Shown: one piece after another, positions 24,580 through 34,100 of the stretch
How positions within the stretch are numbered: the stretch's first letter is position 1
Layout of the letters: each line of letters starts with the position of its first letter
Assembly (NCBI RefSeq): GCF_007655005.1
Contig: NZ_SZVW01000026.1
Location: 1 to 64,000, forward strand
DNA: 64,000 nucleotides
Direction: 5' to 3'
Origin: Streptomyces tibetensis
GTDB lineage: Bacteria > Actinomycetota > Actinomycetes > Streptomycetales > Streptomycetaceae
Position numbers and translations under genes: made by a program
Notes under the pieces: model-generated
Seen by the model: the letters and a program-made list of their open reading frames with translations, nothing else
Databases searched by the model: none
Told to the model about the DNA's origin: nothing

Positions 24580-25406
24580 GCGAGAAGAACGACAGGCCGA
24601 AGCCTCCCGCCCGCCGCACCGGCGGGCGGGCCCTGGGCGGGGCCAAGAAGACGGCCCCGCCGCCCCCGCCGCCAGCCGCCGAGCTCACACCCGAACAGTT
24701 CGCCGCCGAACAGGCCGACGCCCAGGGCGAAGGGCATCCGGCCGTCGATGAGGCCGAGGCCCAGCGGCCTTCCACGGCCCCCGTGGAGACCGGGGCGCAG
24801 GGTAAGCCGACCGTCGACGCCGTACTGAGCGCCCCCGTGCAGGCACCGACCGCCCAGCGGGATCACCCGGCCGCAGGAGTGCCCGCCATGCAGTCTGCTC
24901 ACTCTGGGCATTCGACGCATGGGCACGGGCAGTTCGCGGCTCATTCTGCCGTGCCCGCAGCGCCCGCGGCTCAGTCCACACAGCTGATCGAGCAGGTTCC
25001 GCAGGCCGGTCTGTCTCACGCCATCCCCACGACAGCTGGGGTGCTACCGACCGCCGAGGTTGCCGTGCGGCACGCCGTTTCTCCGGTCCCGGGCGGTACG
25101 GCCTTCCCGGTGAGGAGCGATGTTGCGGTATCTCACCAGGAGCAGAACGCGCGATCGGAGGCAGCACCCAGCGAGGGAGCCCCGTGGGCTCAGGGACCCG
25201 GCCGCCCCAAGGACATTCCCAACACAGCTGCCGTTCTCAACCAGCGCATCATCACGCGCGAGAGCCTGAACTCCTCCGTGCCGACCGCGCTGAAGCTGAA
25301 GAAGCGCATCAAGCGCTTCGCGCTGGACAACGAACTCGACCACCTGCCCATCGGCGACATCGTCTCGGTCGCCCTGGACGAATGGCTCACCGCCCGCGGC
25401 TTCTGA
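24576..25406 (+). CDS. Partition partner protein with C-terminal DNA-binding domain (ParB-analogue)
   Basis: A 276-aa protein. Residues 1 to about 200 are low-complexity (Pro, Ala, Gln, His rich) and probably disordered. The last 60 residues form a compact domain: LNSSVPTALKLKKRIKRFAL and GDIVSVALDEWLTARGF, a pattern like ribbon-helix-helix type centromere-binding proteins. The ATG overlaps the parA stop. The small 103-aa protein at 25533 carries the same domain. Non-ParB partners with a disordered N-terminus that touches ParA and a DNA-binding C-terminus are common in plasmids, so it is likely the centromere binder. No ParB-type GxHR motif is seen. Confidence 0.65.
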   Translation: MSEKNDRPKPPARRTGGRALGGAKKTAPPPPPPAAELTPEQFAAEQADAQGEGHPAVDEAEAQRPSTAPVETGAQGKPTVDAVLSAPVQAPTAQRDHPAAGVPAMQSAHSGHSTHGHGQFAAHSAVPAAPAAQSTQLIEQVPQAGLSHAIPTTAGVLPTAEVAVRHAVSPVPGGTAFPVRSDVAVSHQEQNARSEAAPSEGAPWAQGPGRPKDIPNTAAVLNQRIITRESLNSSVPTALKLKKRIKRFALDNELDHLPIGDIVSVALDEWLTARGF

Positions 25407-25484
25407 CACGCCATACGGCACACGGGGTGGCCGCCACTTCGCTGAGTGCGCGGCCGCCCCTTCCGCCGACTATCCCGATAGGCC

Positions 25485-25510
25485 ACTAGGCGGCTAACTA
25501 GCCGCCTAGT
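25485..25510. promoter_or_regulatory. Perfect 12-bp inverted repeat, candidate partition site or operator
   Basis: ACTAGGCGGCTA (25485-25496) and its exact reverse complement TAGCCGCCTAGT (25499-25510) are separated by AC. The site lies between two genes that encode the same DNA-binding domain, and 23 bp before the GTG of the second. It contains CTAG, a tetranucleotide generally rare in Streptomyces. It is a good candidate for the centromere or an autoregulatory operator. Confidence 0.6.
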
Positions 25511-25532
25511 CAGACCGACCGGAGGAACCTCC

Positions 25533-25844
25533 GTGCCCGATCTCTCCCACCATGCCCGTCGCCTCCGTGACATAGCCGACGCGCTCGGAGCCCAGTCCAG
25601 ACCCACCGACGATCCGCTCACCCCACATCCCGAGACCGCGGCGGTCATCGCCGACCGTCACATCAAACGCGGACAGCTCAACTACGCCGTCCCCGACATC
25701 CTCCAGCTCCAGCGACGCATCCGCCGCTACAACGCCGACCATGGCACGCCCCACGGCGATACCGTCGCCATAGCCCTCGACATCTGGCTCCGCGCCAAGG
25801 GCTACCCACCGGACCTCACCCCGTTCAAACCACAGGCTCCATAA
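25533..25844 (+). CDS. Small paralogue of the partition partner DNA-binding domain
   Basis: A 103-aa protein whose second half aligns with the C-terminus of the 276-aa partition partner. LNYAVPDILQLQRRIRRY against LNSSVPTALKLKKRIKRF, and GDTVAIALDIWLRAKGY against GDIVSVALDEWLTARGF. It lacks the long disordered N-terminus. GTG 25533 has GGAGGAA 5 nt upstream. It probably binds the same or a related DNA site, with the 12-bp inverted repeat just upstream, and could act as an autoregulator or competitor. The duplication of the domain around a palindrome is visible directly; the regulatory role is inferred. Confidence 0.7.
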   Translation: MPDLSHHARRLRDIADALGAQSRPTDDPLTPHPETAAVIADRHIKRGQLNYAVPDILQLQRRIRRYNADHGTPHGDTVAIALDIWLRAKGYPPDLTPFKPQAP

Positions 25845-25921
25845 ACCGTCTGCCGCCCGGCCCCTCAACTGCCCTGGAATTTCTCGCCCCGTAGTCCTCT
25901 GTGCTGTGCAGGCCACCGAGG

Positions 25922-25964
25922 ACCGGCGAGATCGATTGGGGTTCTACCCCCGTGTCTCGCCGGT
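25922..25964. terminator. Nested perfect stem-loop after the partition module
   Basis: Outer arms ACCGGCGAGA (25922-25931) and TCTCGCCGGT (25955-25964) pair over 10 bp. Inside, GGGGT-TCT-ACCCC (25938-25950) forms a second perfect hairpin. It lies 78 nt after the small DNA-binding protein gene and 151 nt before the next start. It could be a strong terminator, a structured RNA, or a protein or recombination site. The rest of 25845-26114 shows no gene. Confidence 0.45.
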
Positions 25965-26114
25965 AGCCGCCAGGAGTCACAGAGTGGCGGCAATGACGAC
26001 AGCACGATCTTCAATCGTTCGGCACTCCGTTGCCGAGCGTTCGCGACTACGAGCCCTTCCACCAGCGTAAGAAACAGTTGGGCCGCCATCCTCGATGTGT
26101 GGTGAGGTTGCATC

Positions 26115-28595
26115 GTGGGTTCTCGAACGAAGCGTCATGAGGCACGCAAAAAGCGGAAGCGTCACGCTGGTGCGGCGTCGCCAGTGTTCGACCCGCACGC
26201 GAAGGTAATCATTGACTCCTGGGCCTCCCTGATGGTGCTCATGGGGAAGTTCCATGCGAGCGACGATCCTGCCGTAGCTGTCGGTGAAGCAGTCGACGAG
26301 TTCGCCTCGAAGGTACGACGCTTCGACCCGATACGGCTCATCGAGGTGGCTCGTCTGGCGTTCTTGCCATTGGTCCCCGCAGGAATGATTCCGGTCACCG
26401 CGGATTCCAGTGCCGCGCCACTCGAACTACTCGCGTTGACCGCTCTCGTGCCTCCACAGGAGGCGGCAGATGTCACAGCCTCCCCCCAGGGTCCGGTGGC
26501 AGAGCAGGAGATGAGCCACTTCGTATCGACGGCGCGGGAGGAGATCGACAAGCTTCTCCACTTGGCTCAGCTGCGCTCTTTCGCCGCTGCGGATCCGACC
26601 GACAAGCTCGCTCTGGTGTCATTGCTCGTCCAAGGGGGCGAGGTGTGGATGCGAAATTCGTCCTACCCGGAGATGGTCGAAACGACCAACCGCGCGCTCT
26701 TGGACGGTGACCCGGAGGTGCGGGCGGCTCTTGTCGCCGAGCTCGGCTTCGACGCGTCTGACGCCCTAGCGGTTCTCGACGCGTGCCATGAGCTCCAGGT
26801 GGTGAGCATGAACCATCGCATAGACGCGATGCGTGACTCCGTGTCTGAAGCGATGGCGTCCACTGAGACCGGGCGAGCTGACGATGGGGTCATGGACCTC
26901 GCACGGTCCAGCCTCATGACGATGTTCGAGCCTGAAGCCGTCGAGGCCACGGTGGCCATCGAAGACGTCGTCAGACATACCGGCATCGCTGAGGACAAGG
27001 TCAAAGCAGTCATCGAGCGGTTCCGACTGGATCTGGCAGGAGCGACGCCTGCAGAAGTCGTCGACGCGTTCACCGCCGGCCAGAATCCGCTGCGGACCCA
27101 ACCGCTCATCGTCACCACTGACGAACGCCTGATGCTGCCCCACCCAGGGCTCCATGTCTTCGCCGTCCGCGAGAATCTGGAAGAGCATCTCAAGACCTCG
27201 GCGGCATGGAACAAGTACGCGAAGCACCGTGGAGACCTCCTCGAAGTCCGCACCCGAGACGCCCTGGGTCGCGTGCTGCCCGGAGCCCGCTACCGGGACG
27301 GGTTCGAGTACTACGTGCCCGCGAATGCCACGGAGACGGCAAACGCTGACCCGGCGAAGTACACCAAGCGCGTCGAGGGCGACCATCTCGTCCTGATCGA
27401 CGACGTCGCCATTGTCGTCGAAGACAAAGCCGTCGCGTTCAGTGCACTGTCCCGTGGCGGCAAGAAGACACGGATCCGCAATGATCTGACCGGCATCGTC
27501 ACGAAAGCCGCCGAGCAAGCTGGTCGGATCCGGGACGGAATCGAGCAGGACGGAGGCCTGCGCATTGAGGACGAGGGGTGGGTAGACCTCAGTCACATCC
27601 GCGAGATCCACACGATCGCAGTCAGCCTCGATGACATCTCGCCCGTGCTCACTGCCACCGCGGAGCTGGTGCGGGCGGAGCTGCTCAGCGCCGACAACAT
27701 CCCCTGGACAGTGTCACTGCACGACCTTGAGCTGATCACGGAACTCGTCGACCGACCCTCTGAGTTCCTGCTCTACCTCCGGCGACGTCGCAACCCGAAC
27801 GTCACGCTCATGTTCAGCGCACCGGACGAGCTGGACCTGTTTCTGCACTTCTTCGAGGCGGGCCTTTGGGTTGAGCCTGACCCGGCACAGGTGCGCACCG
27901 CGTTCCCGTTCATCCCCGAGCCGTCGCCAGCCGAGTTGCGCCGCTACCGCTCACAGAAGCCGGCCATCGTGACGAGCCGCACCGACGCTCTCGACCAGTG
28001 GTTCCACACTAAGCATGAGGCGGGTCCCGAAGCCGCATCCGCCCTCAAACCACACATGGCCGCGACCCCAACCGCGTCCCTCGTCGATGAACTACAAGAG
28101 CGCAACGTCACGGGCTGGCTGAGCATCGGGGCCACGCTCCTGTCCGGTGCCCACACCACTCAGCACAAGTTCGCTCGCTACGGCGCCGAGCTCCTCAACA
28201 ACCCCTCGCCGAACGGTCAAGGCCGCAGTATCACCATCCCCATCACGGCCAGTGCCGACCCCGCCGAAGGATGGCTCTTCGTCTGGGCTACTCGCCCTGC
28301 CGGAGAAGAACCTGCCGCTGCCCAGCAGCGGGTCATGGACTATGTGCGTGCGAAGAAGCACCAGCTCAATCTCCCGCGAGGCGTTGTCTTCCTGTACGAC
28401 GAACCGACCGGCGACCTCCGGGACATCCTTTACGACGGGCACATCGGACCGCTCGACGCTTCCGGCACCGCGACAGTGAGGACATTGCGGCCCGCCTCGG
28501 ACTTGCAGCGAACCCTCCATCCCAACGCCAAGCACCCGGCGCGCAACACGGGCAAAACCAAGTCCAAGCAGAAAAGACCGAAGCGGAAACGGTAG
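26115..28595 (+). CDS. Large protein with central PD-(D/E)XK nuclease-like core, unknown
   Basis: An 826-aa protein with very basic N- and C-termini (RTKRHEARKKRKRH; KTKSKQKRPKRKR). The N-terminal 330 residues are helical. A nuclease-like core follows: E in GDLLEVRTRDALGRVLP (about 375), then HLVLIDDVAIVVEDKAVAF (about 425-443), where D and the E-D-K end fit the D-x(n)-(E/D)-x-K pattern. The C-terminal 350 residues are mixed and unassigned. GTG 26115 has GAGG about 9 nt upstream. It stands alone between the partition module and a convergent operon, with no obvious partner. A defence or plasmid-maintenance nuclease is plausible but unproven. Confidence 0.6.
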   Translation: MGSRTKRHEARKKRKRHAGAASPVFDPHAKVIIDSWASLMVLMGKFHASDDPAVAVGEAVDEFASKVRRFDPIRLIEVARLAFLPLVPAGMIPVTADSSAAPLELLALTALVPPQEAADVTASPQGPVAEQEMSHFVSTAREEIDKLLHLAQLRSFAAADPTDKLALVSLLVQGGEVWMRNSSYPEMVETTNRALLDGDPEVRAALVAELGFDASDALAVLDACHELQVVSMNHRIDAMRDSVSEAMASTETGRADDGVMDLARSSLMTMFEPEAVEATVAIEDVVRHTGIAEDKVKAVIERFRLDLAGATPAEVVDAFTAGQNPLRTQPLIVTTDERLMLPHPGLHVFAVRENLEEHLKTSAAWNKYAKHRGDLLEVRTRDALGRVLPGARYRDGFEYYVPANATETANADPAKYTKRVEGDHLVLIDDVAIVVEDKAVAFSALSRGGKKTRIRNDLTGIVTKAAEQAGRIRDGIEQDGGLRIEDEGWVDLSHIREIHTIAVSLDDISPVLTATAELVRAELLSADNIPWTVSLHDLELITELVDRPSEFLLYLRRRRNPNVTLMFSAPDELDLFLHFFEAGLWVEPDPAQVRTAFPFIPEPSPAELRRYRSQKPAIVTSRTDALDQWFHTKHEAGPEAASALKPHMAATPTASLVDELQERNVTGWLSIGATLLSGAHTTQHKFARYGAELLNNPSPNGQGRSITIPITASADPAEGWLFVWATRPAGEEPAAAQQRVMDYVRAKKHQLNLPRGVVFLYDEPTGDLRDILYDGHIGPLDASGTATVRTLRPASDLQRTLHPNAKHPARNTGKTKSKQKRPKRKR

Positions 28596-28675
28596 CCCTC
28601 CGGCCCTCAGCCGAACGCCGTACCTGAAGTAGCCGCAAGCATCACGCACGGCGCGATCGTGATCCTTGAAAGAGC

Positions 28676-29740
28676 TCAGTGCCTTGGGGCTCCCGATCCT
28701 TGGTTCTGCAGAGGCAGAGTTGCTGAGATTGCCGGGAGCAGGCCCAGCGACCTCAGAATACGTCCGGTGTCCGCCCCGTCGATGATCATGTAGGAGCGGG
28801 GGCGCCGGGCGTCGTGGGCGTAGGCGTCCATCATGCCCACCACGCTCGGCTTGATCTGGTGGCAGTGCTGCAGAACGAGTAGCTCTGCGGGCTCGGTGAA
28901 CAGACGGTCGATCTGGTCGCCGTTCTTACCCAAGGCCTTAACGTCCATTGCGCGGGGGTGACCGGGTCCTTTGAACAGCCAGGCAGCCGAAACCTGGTGG
29001 CCACGGGCGAACACCCGCGATGTGTAGAGATCGGAACGTTCACCGCCCCAGTCCTTCGGAACGTACGACTCGCCGATCAGCCCGGCGAAGGCGTGTTTAA
29101 CCACTTCTTCGGGCACGCGCAGGACCGCTTCCCTCTCGGCCTCTGTGAGGGGTGACGCGAAGTCGATCCCGCTGAACTGGCCGATATCGCTGGGGTACAC
29201 CCGCGCTCCGGGCGCCGGGAGCTCGACGGCAGCATGGTTATCGATGAACGACCTAATGCCGATGAAGACTGGCCTGAGCTCAATTTGCGCCGCGCTGAGA
29301 CTGGTGACCGTGCCGATCAGGTAGGCCCGTCTGCTTCCGGCAAGGCTCCCGGCCGCGGACGAGCTGGCGGTTCTTGCCGAGTTGAAAGTGCCAGTGACGC
29401 GCACCGGTTCGCCCGCGTCGACAACAGCCGTGAAGCTGACCGGCTTGAAGCCCGGGGCATCGTGTTCTCGGTCCCGCTGGAACGTAAATTTTAGCTCAGC
29501 GCCGATGATTTGCCCTGCCCGCAGGTCCTGTTCCAGGAGGCACCTGGCGAGCTCACGAACCCCAAACGAGGACAGAACTTCTGCCAGTTCTGTTGCGAGT
29601 ACGTAGGGCAGCGCCGCCTCGGGCTCGCTTCTGCGAGCGGCCCTCGCCCGCGCGGACTCCGTCCGCTGTTCGCCGAGGAGGGACTGAACCTGGTCCTGGT
29701 GGAGGAAGTACGGCTCTAGCGCGATGCGCGTCATCGACAA
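28676..29740 (-). CDS. Possible nuclease (PD-(D/E)XK-like), last gene of SMC-kinase operon
   Basis: A 354-aa protein. The C-terminal half contains a conserved-looking block: YVPKDWGGERSDLYTSRV, then AAWLFKGPGHPRAMDVKALG and KNGDQIDRLF, then ELLVLQHCHQIKPSVV and YMIIDGADTGRILRSLGL. E/D in GGERSD and K in LFKG could be the acidic and lysine positions of a restriction-endonuclease-like fold, though the middle acidic residue is not obvious. The N-terminal half is partly helical and partly strand-rich. It lies 65 nt downstream of the kinase-like gene on the same strand and is the best candidate for the effector of the operon. I have not identified a named family. Confidence 0.55.
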   Translation of the reverse strand: MSMTRIALEPYFLHQDQVQSLLGEQRTESARARAARRSEPEAALPYVLATELAEVLSSFGVRELARCLLEQDLRAGQIIGAELKFTFQRDREHDAPGFKPVSFTAVVDAGEPVRVTGTFNSARTASSSAAGSLAGSRRAYLIGTVTSLSAAQIELRPVFIGIRSFIDNHAAVELPAPGARVYPSDIGQFSGIDFASPLTEAEREAVLRVPEEVVKHAFAGLIGESYVPKDWGGERSDLYTSRVFARGHQVSAAWLFKGPGHPRAMDVKALGKNGDQIDRLFTEPAELLVLQHCHQIKPSVVGMMDAYAHDARRPRSYMIIDGADTGRILRSLGLLPAISATLPLQNQGSGAPRH

Positions 29741-29805
29741 GGTGATCCTTTAGCTGGGGCGGACCAAGCTCAGTGGCTGGCAACGCTGAGACAGTGTGGG
29801 AACGG

Positions 29806-31176
29806 TCACGAAATGTCCTTGAGCAGGCGCAGGAGTTCGTCCACGTCCTGCGGGCGGTCGGTCGGTTTGTGGCGGGTTGCCTCCTCTACTACGGCTCGCC
29901 ATGGTCCGTTCGCGGGTAGCAGGGAGACGTTCTGCTCGGGACGCTCTCCGGTCAGGATGGCTGCGATGAGTCGTCCGATGCTGTAGACGTCAGCACTGGC
30001 CGCCACATGATGGGGGTTTCCGGAGGCCAGCTCCGGCGCGGCGAATCCCTCGGACCCGAAGCCGGTGCCGGTCCGCGTTCGGTGGGGAACGCTGGTCTCT
30101 CCTCGGGGCTGACGTCCCAACCCCCAGTCCGCCACGACCCACTTGCCGTTGAGGAGGAGGACGTTTGCTGGCTTGATGTTGCGGTGCATCCGATCGTCGG
30201 CGTGCGGACGGCGCAGTCCTTCGCAGACCGCTGTGACAAGGTCCCGCAGAGCTCCGGTCTCCCGCCGCAGACGTTCCGCGTGGCTGGCTGCGCTGCCGTT
30301 CGCAAGCGGCATGACGAACCATCGACCATCTGGGTCAGAGTCAAGCACCGGCATAACGTTCGGGTGCTGTCCGTACAGGTGACCGATGGAGATCTCGCGA
30401 CCCATGCGGTGCACAGAGTCCTCATCACCGTAGCGGAGCTGTTTCAGAGCGACGGGAATGCGGGCGTGCTTGTGCACGCCGCCAAAAACAGCGCCCTGGC
30501 CACCCTCAGCGAGCGGCTCCTGGTCCTTCTCGTAGTCGGACTTCGTTCCACGCTTGAGCCACTGCACAGGAGCCCAGGGTTCGACCTCGCCCATGCCGGT
30601 CATGGTCTCGTCGGCGAGAAGGACGCGGGCGGCCTCGATGACGTGGTCACGGTAGGCACCGTGCCGTTGTGCTCTGAGGATGGCTTGCAATGGTCGGGCG
30701 GCGGGATAGCGGGCAAGCTCGGCGGAAAGGCGGCGTGCTTCGTTGTCCTGAGTGGCCCTTTGGGCAGCGCGCTGGCTGGTGCGCTCTTGCTGGGCCGCAT
30801 GCAGGTCAGGATGGGGAGCCCAGCCACGGGGCGGCAGGACCACGCGGGCGTCGCGGAAGTCGCATTCGAGGACGATGCATCCGTTGCGCGCTAGCTCTGC
30901 GGCTATCTCCTCGGCACGGTCACCGAATGTGGTCACGGCGGACTGCCATCGGCGGGGGCCGTTGGTGGCAAAGGCCCACTGGCTGTCGGTCAGGCCGTCC
31001 GGGCGGTGCGGTGCGGGGAAACCTTCCGGCTCCAGAGTGACACGCGCGATCTTGGGATTACCGTGGCGGTCGGTGCTGTAGTCACCATCGGGCAGGGGAA
31101 CTGCGTATGTGGTGAGGCCGGGATAGACGCTGAGGTGACGCATCGCGAAGCCACGCGGGCGGGAGCGGGCGGTCAT
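29806..31176 (-). CDS. Protein kinase-fold protein with HRN in place of HRD (probable pseudokinase)
   Basis: A 456-aa protein. An N-terminal region of about 200 residues is unassigned and helical (RTSQRAAQRATQDNEARRLS). The kinase domain follows: glycine loop LAEGGQGAVFGG (about 222), lysine in IPVALKQLRY, glutamate helix MGREISIGHLYG, catalytic loop MHRNIKPANVLLL where N333 replaces the usual aspartate, and DWG (about 348-350) in place of DFG. Later motifs include APELASG and a D in ADVYSIGRLI. Loss of the catalytic Asp argues for a pseudokinase or an altered reaction. ATG 31176 overlaps the SMC stop (ATGA). An upstream extension to 31506 is Arg-rich noise and was discarded. Confidence 0.8.
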   Translation of the reverse strand: MTARSRPRGFAMRHLSVYPGLTTYAVPLPDGDYSTDRHGNPKIARVTLEPEGFPAPHRPDGLTDSQWAFATNGPRRWQSAVTTFGDRAEEIAAELARNGCIVLECDFRDARVVLPPRGWAPHPDLHAAQQERTSQRAAQRATQDNEARRLSAELARYPAARPLQAILRAQRHGAYRDHVIEAARVLLADETMTGMGEVEPWAPVQWLKRGTKSDYEKDQEPLAEGGQGAVFGGVHKHARIPVALKQLRYGDEDSVHRMGREISIGHLYGQHPNVMPVLDSDPDGRWFVMPLANGSAASHAERLRRETGALRDLVTAVCEGLRRPHADDRMHRNIKPANVLLLNGKWVVADWGLGRQPRGETSVPHRTRTGTGFGSEGFAAPELASGNPHHVAASADVYSIGRLIAAILTGERPEQNVSLLPANGPWRAVVEEATRHKPTDRPQDVDELLRLLKDIS

Positions 31177-34100
31177 ACCGCATCCCGGTACTCGTTGCCG
31201 GTCAGCCAGGCCCGGAGCAGTTCGACACGTGGGGCGTGCTCGTCGTAGCCGACGACGACGGGTTGCTCGTTGTACGGGCTGGAGTCTGAGCTGCGGCGTA
31301 GCTTGATGTATTCGCCGCAGGCGTCGATGGCGTAGGACTCCATGTCGTCTTGCAGTGCCCCGACGACGGTGATGCCGCTCTCCCTGCCGATCTGGCCGAG
31401 CAGGGCGACCGCCTCGCGGCGGTGCTGCTTGCCGAGATTGCGGCCGAGTTCGTCGAGAACGAGGACAAGGGGCCGACCGGTGCCGCTCGCCGCTGCAGCG
31501 GCGCACACGAGTTTGATCGCCCGATCATCGATCTGTGCGGTGTTGGCCCGCCGGTTGTAGGGGATGTGATGGCGTCTGCGGGCGCGCCGCCACGTCGGCG
31601 TGACTTTCCATTCCCAGTTCTCGGTGGGGTGGGCTGGAGGGAGAGGTTCGTCGTACTGGAGTGAGGCTCCGTATCCGCCGTGGGCCATATCGAGCCGGTC
31701 GAACGCGGCTTTGACGTCTTCCAGCTTCTGCTTGATGGCAGAGGTGAGCGCGCCTCGGTGAGCTCGGCTGGCCTGGACGGCTTCCCCGTGGCCGATGCGC
31801 GCGGCGTCCAGGCTCTCGTGGCGCTCCTTGCGCTGATGGGCGATCTGTTGGCGCTCATACTGGTCGGTGTCTTCGTGCTGGCGCAGGTAGACGTGCAGCG
31901 CGTGGCGCAACGCGGGGAAGGCCGCTTGTGCCTTTGTGCTGCTGTCTGGGCCGCGCTGGCTGAACTCGGCCAGCAGGCTGGTGACTTCTTTCGGTCTGGT
32001 GTGAGAGGCGGCTGGAGGGAAGCAGTTGGATATCGCGGTGTTGATCAGAGTCTTGGCTTCTTCCCACCAGTCTTCAGGCGTCCAGGCTTGCTGAGTTTCT
32101 GGCAGGGCTAGCAGGTAGTCTCGGGCGGACTCGTCCGTACCGTTCCAGCGGGCTCTCAGTCCGGCGAGGTCCAGCTGTACTTGCTCCTTTTCGAGACTTC
32201 CCCGTTTTTCTTGCCTCTCTCTGGTGGTTTCGTCGAGGGCAGCCTTCTGTGCGCGCAGAGACTTGATTTCGTTTTCGCGGCGCCCCTCCAGACGGAGCAC
32301 CTCGTCCCGTTCGGCAGCTGCGGCAGTGAGGTCAGGGGCCAGTTTCGCGCGCTCGTCTCGGGCGGCCTGGTCTTCCGCCTGCAGAGTGCTGATCTTTCTC
32401 TGCAACTCAACGGCTTCGGCTGCGGCTCTTACGCCGTTCAGTCTGCGCTCAGCACCGGCGACTTGCTGCTCGGCGGCCTTCTGCATCCGCACGGCTTCCC
32501 GGTGACTGTCGAATTCCTGACGGACGCGGTCTCGTGCAGCGGCGATGCGGGCAGCGCGGTCGGTCACGGGCCGGGGAAAACCGCCGATCGTAACGATGCC
32601 CGCATCATCGTAGACACGGTCAGGGTTGGCGTGGGCTGTGACTCGCGAGTCCAGCGACGCGAGGAAACCGCTCAGGTCGTAGTCCGAGTTGGTGTTGCAC
32701 GGGAGGTCAGCGTTCCTTGCGGCTGCGGTCAGATTGGCCGCGATCAAGATCGAGCCGGGCAGGTCCGCGAGGAGGTCACTGGCCATCTTGAGGTGGTGGT
32801 GGTCCACGACGGCGGCTGCACGGTACGGCCACAGGGCCGGCTCCCACTTTGGCCTCTGCTGATCAGTGAGGGCAACGGCGTCAAGGAGACAGATGGCCTC
32901 GATTCTCTCGGTTGCGAGGAGGTCGATCTGCTGTCTTGCCAGGTCTTTGCCGCTTTCCGCGTCCTCCAAGCCTTCCTCGGCATCGGATAGTGCCTTCTCC
33001 GCCACTCCGACTGCCTTGACCCTCTTGTCCAACTCGGCGCCCGCGTCGGCACGCTCTCGTTGGGCGGTTGGTTCGTCGCGGCCGTCGGCGTCACGGGCAT
33101 TGAGTTTTGCCTCACGCCACCAGCCGTCGGCTTCTTCGATCTGCTGTTGCAGAGTTGCCACCTGCTCGCCCAGGTCGCGGTCGGCGTCGTCGAGCTTTGT
33201 GAATGTGCTCTGCGCGGCCTTCTGTCTTTTCGTGAATGCCTCGTCGTCGGCCAGTTCCTTCGCTCGCCTGGCTAGCTCGTGCGCTGTGCGCTTGTCCTGT
33301 TCGATCTCGGCGTCGGCCCCGGCTATCTCGGATTGGATGTCGGCATCGCGTTGGAGGGCGTTGTACAGCATCTGTGCTGTATGTGACCGCCAGCGGTCAG
33401 CGGCGTCGATAACGTCCTTGCGCGCCTGGTCGCGGGCCTCGATGCCCTCTTCGGTGATCTGAGTCTGCTCTTCCCATGTGGCGAGGTCGGACTCGGCTTT
33501 GCTGGCCTTTTGGAGGCGGTCGTACTCGTTGCGGCGTGCCTGGCGTTCCTGCTGTAGTTCGTGCTCAATGCCGGTGAGTACGGCGATTGCCTCGAAGATC
33601 CGCCGCTCGGAGATCTCGTTGAGTGGCTGGGCGAGGAGGTTGGGGGCGGCACTGGCCCGTACCGATGTCGACAGGAACGACACGCAGCGCACGTGGTCCC
33701 CGTAGAGCGTGTACGGAAGGTCGCGGGCCGCCACGTCGTATCGTCCGGCCTGTGGAGGCAAGGCGTGCCACACAGAGTCCGCGGACTGTTCCCGTTCGGC
33801 TTCGCTGTCTCCAGCGGGTAGAAGCAGTCCTTCCTGCCAGCGCAGTTTCAGCCGGGGGCTGCCTTTTTGGCTGTTTCTGTCGATCCGGATCCACACGGTC
33901 AGGGCGCCGGCCTGCAACTGGGCGAGGGCGCCCATAGGGGGTGCAAACACGCCGATGAGGTATCCGTAGTCGGCGTTGCCCCAGTGCTCCTCGCCGCCGG
34001 CGTCTTCGGAGTTGAACAGCAGGTCGACTGCGGCGGGTGCGCCGGAGCTGAATCGCCACTGTTCGTCGGCATGCAGCAAGCTGATCTGGGCCAGGAGTGA

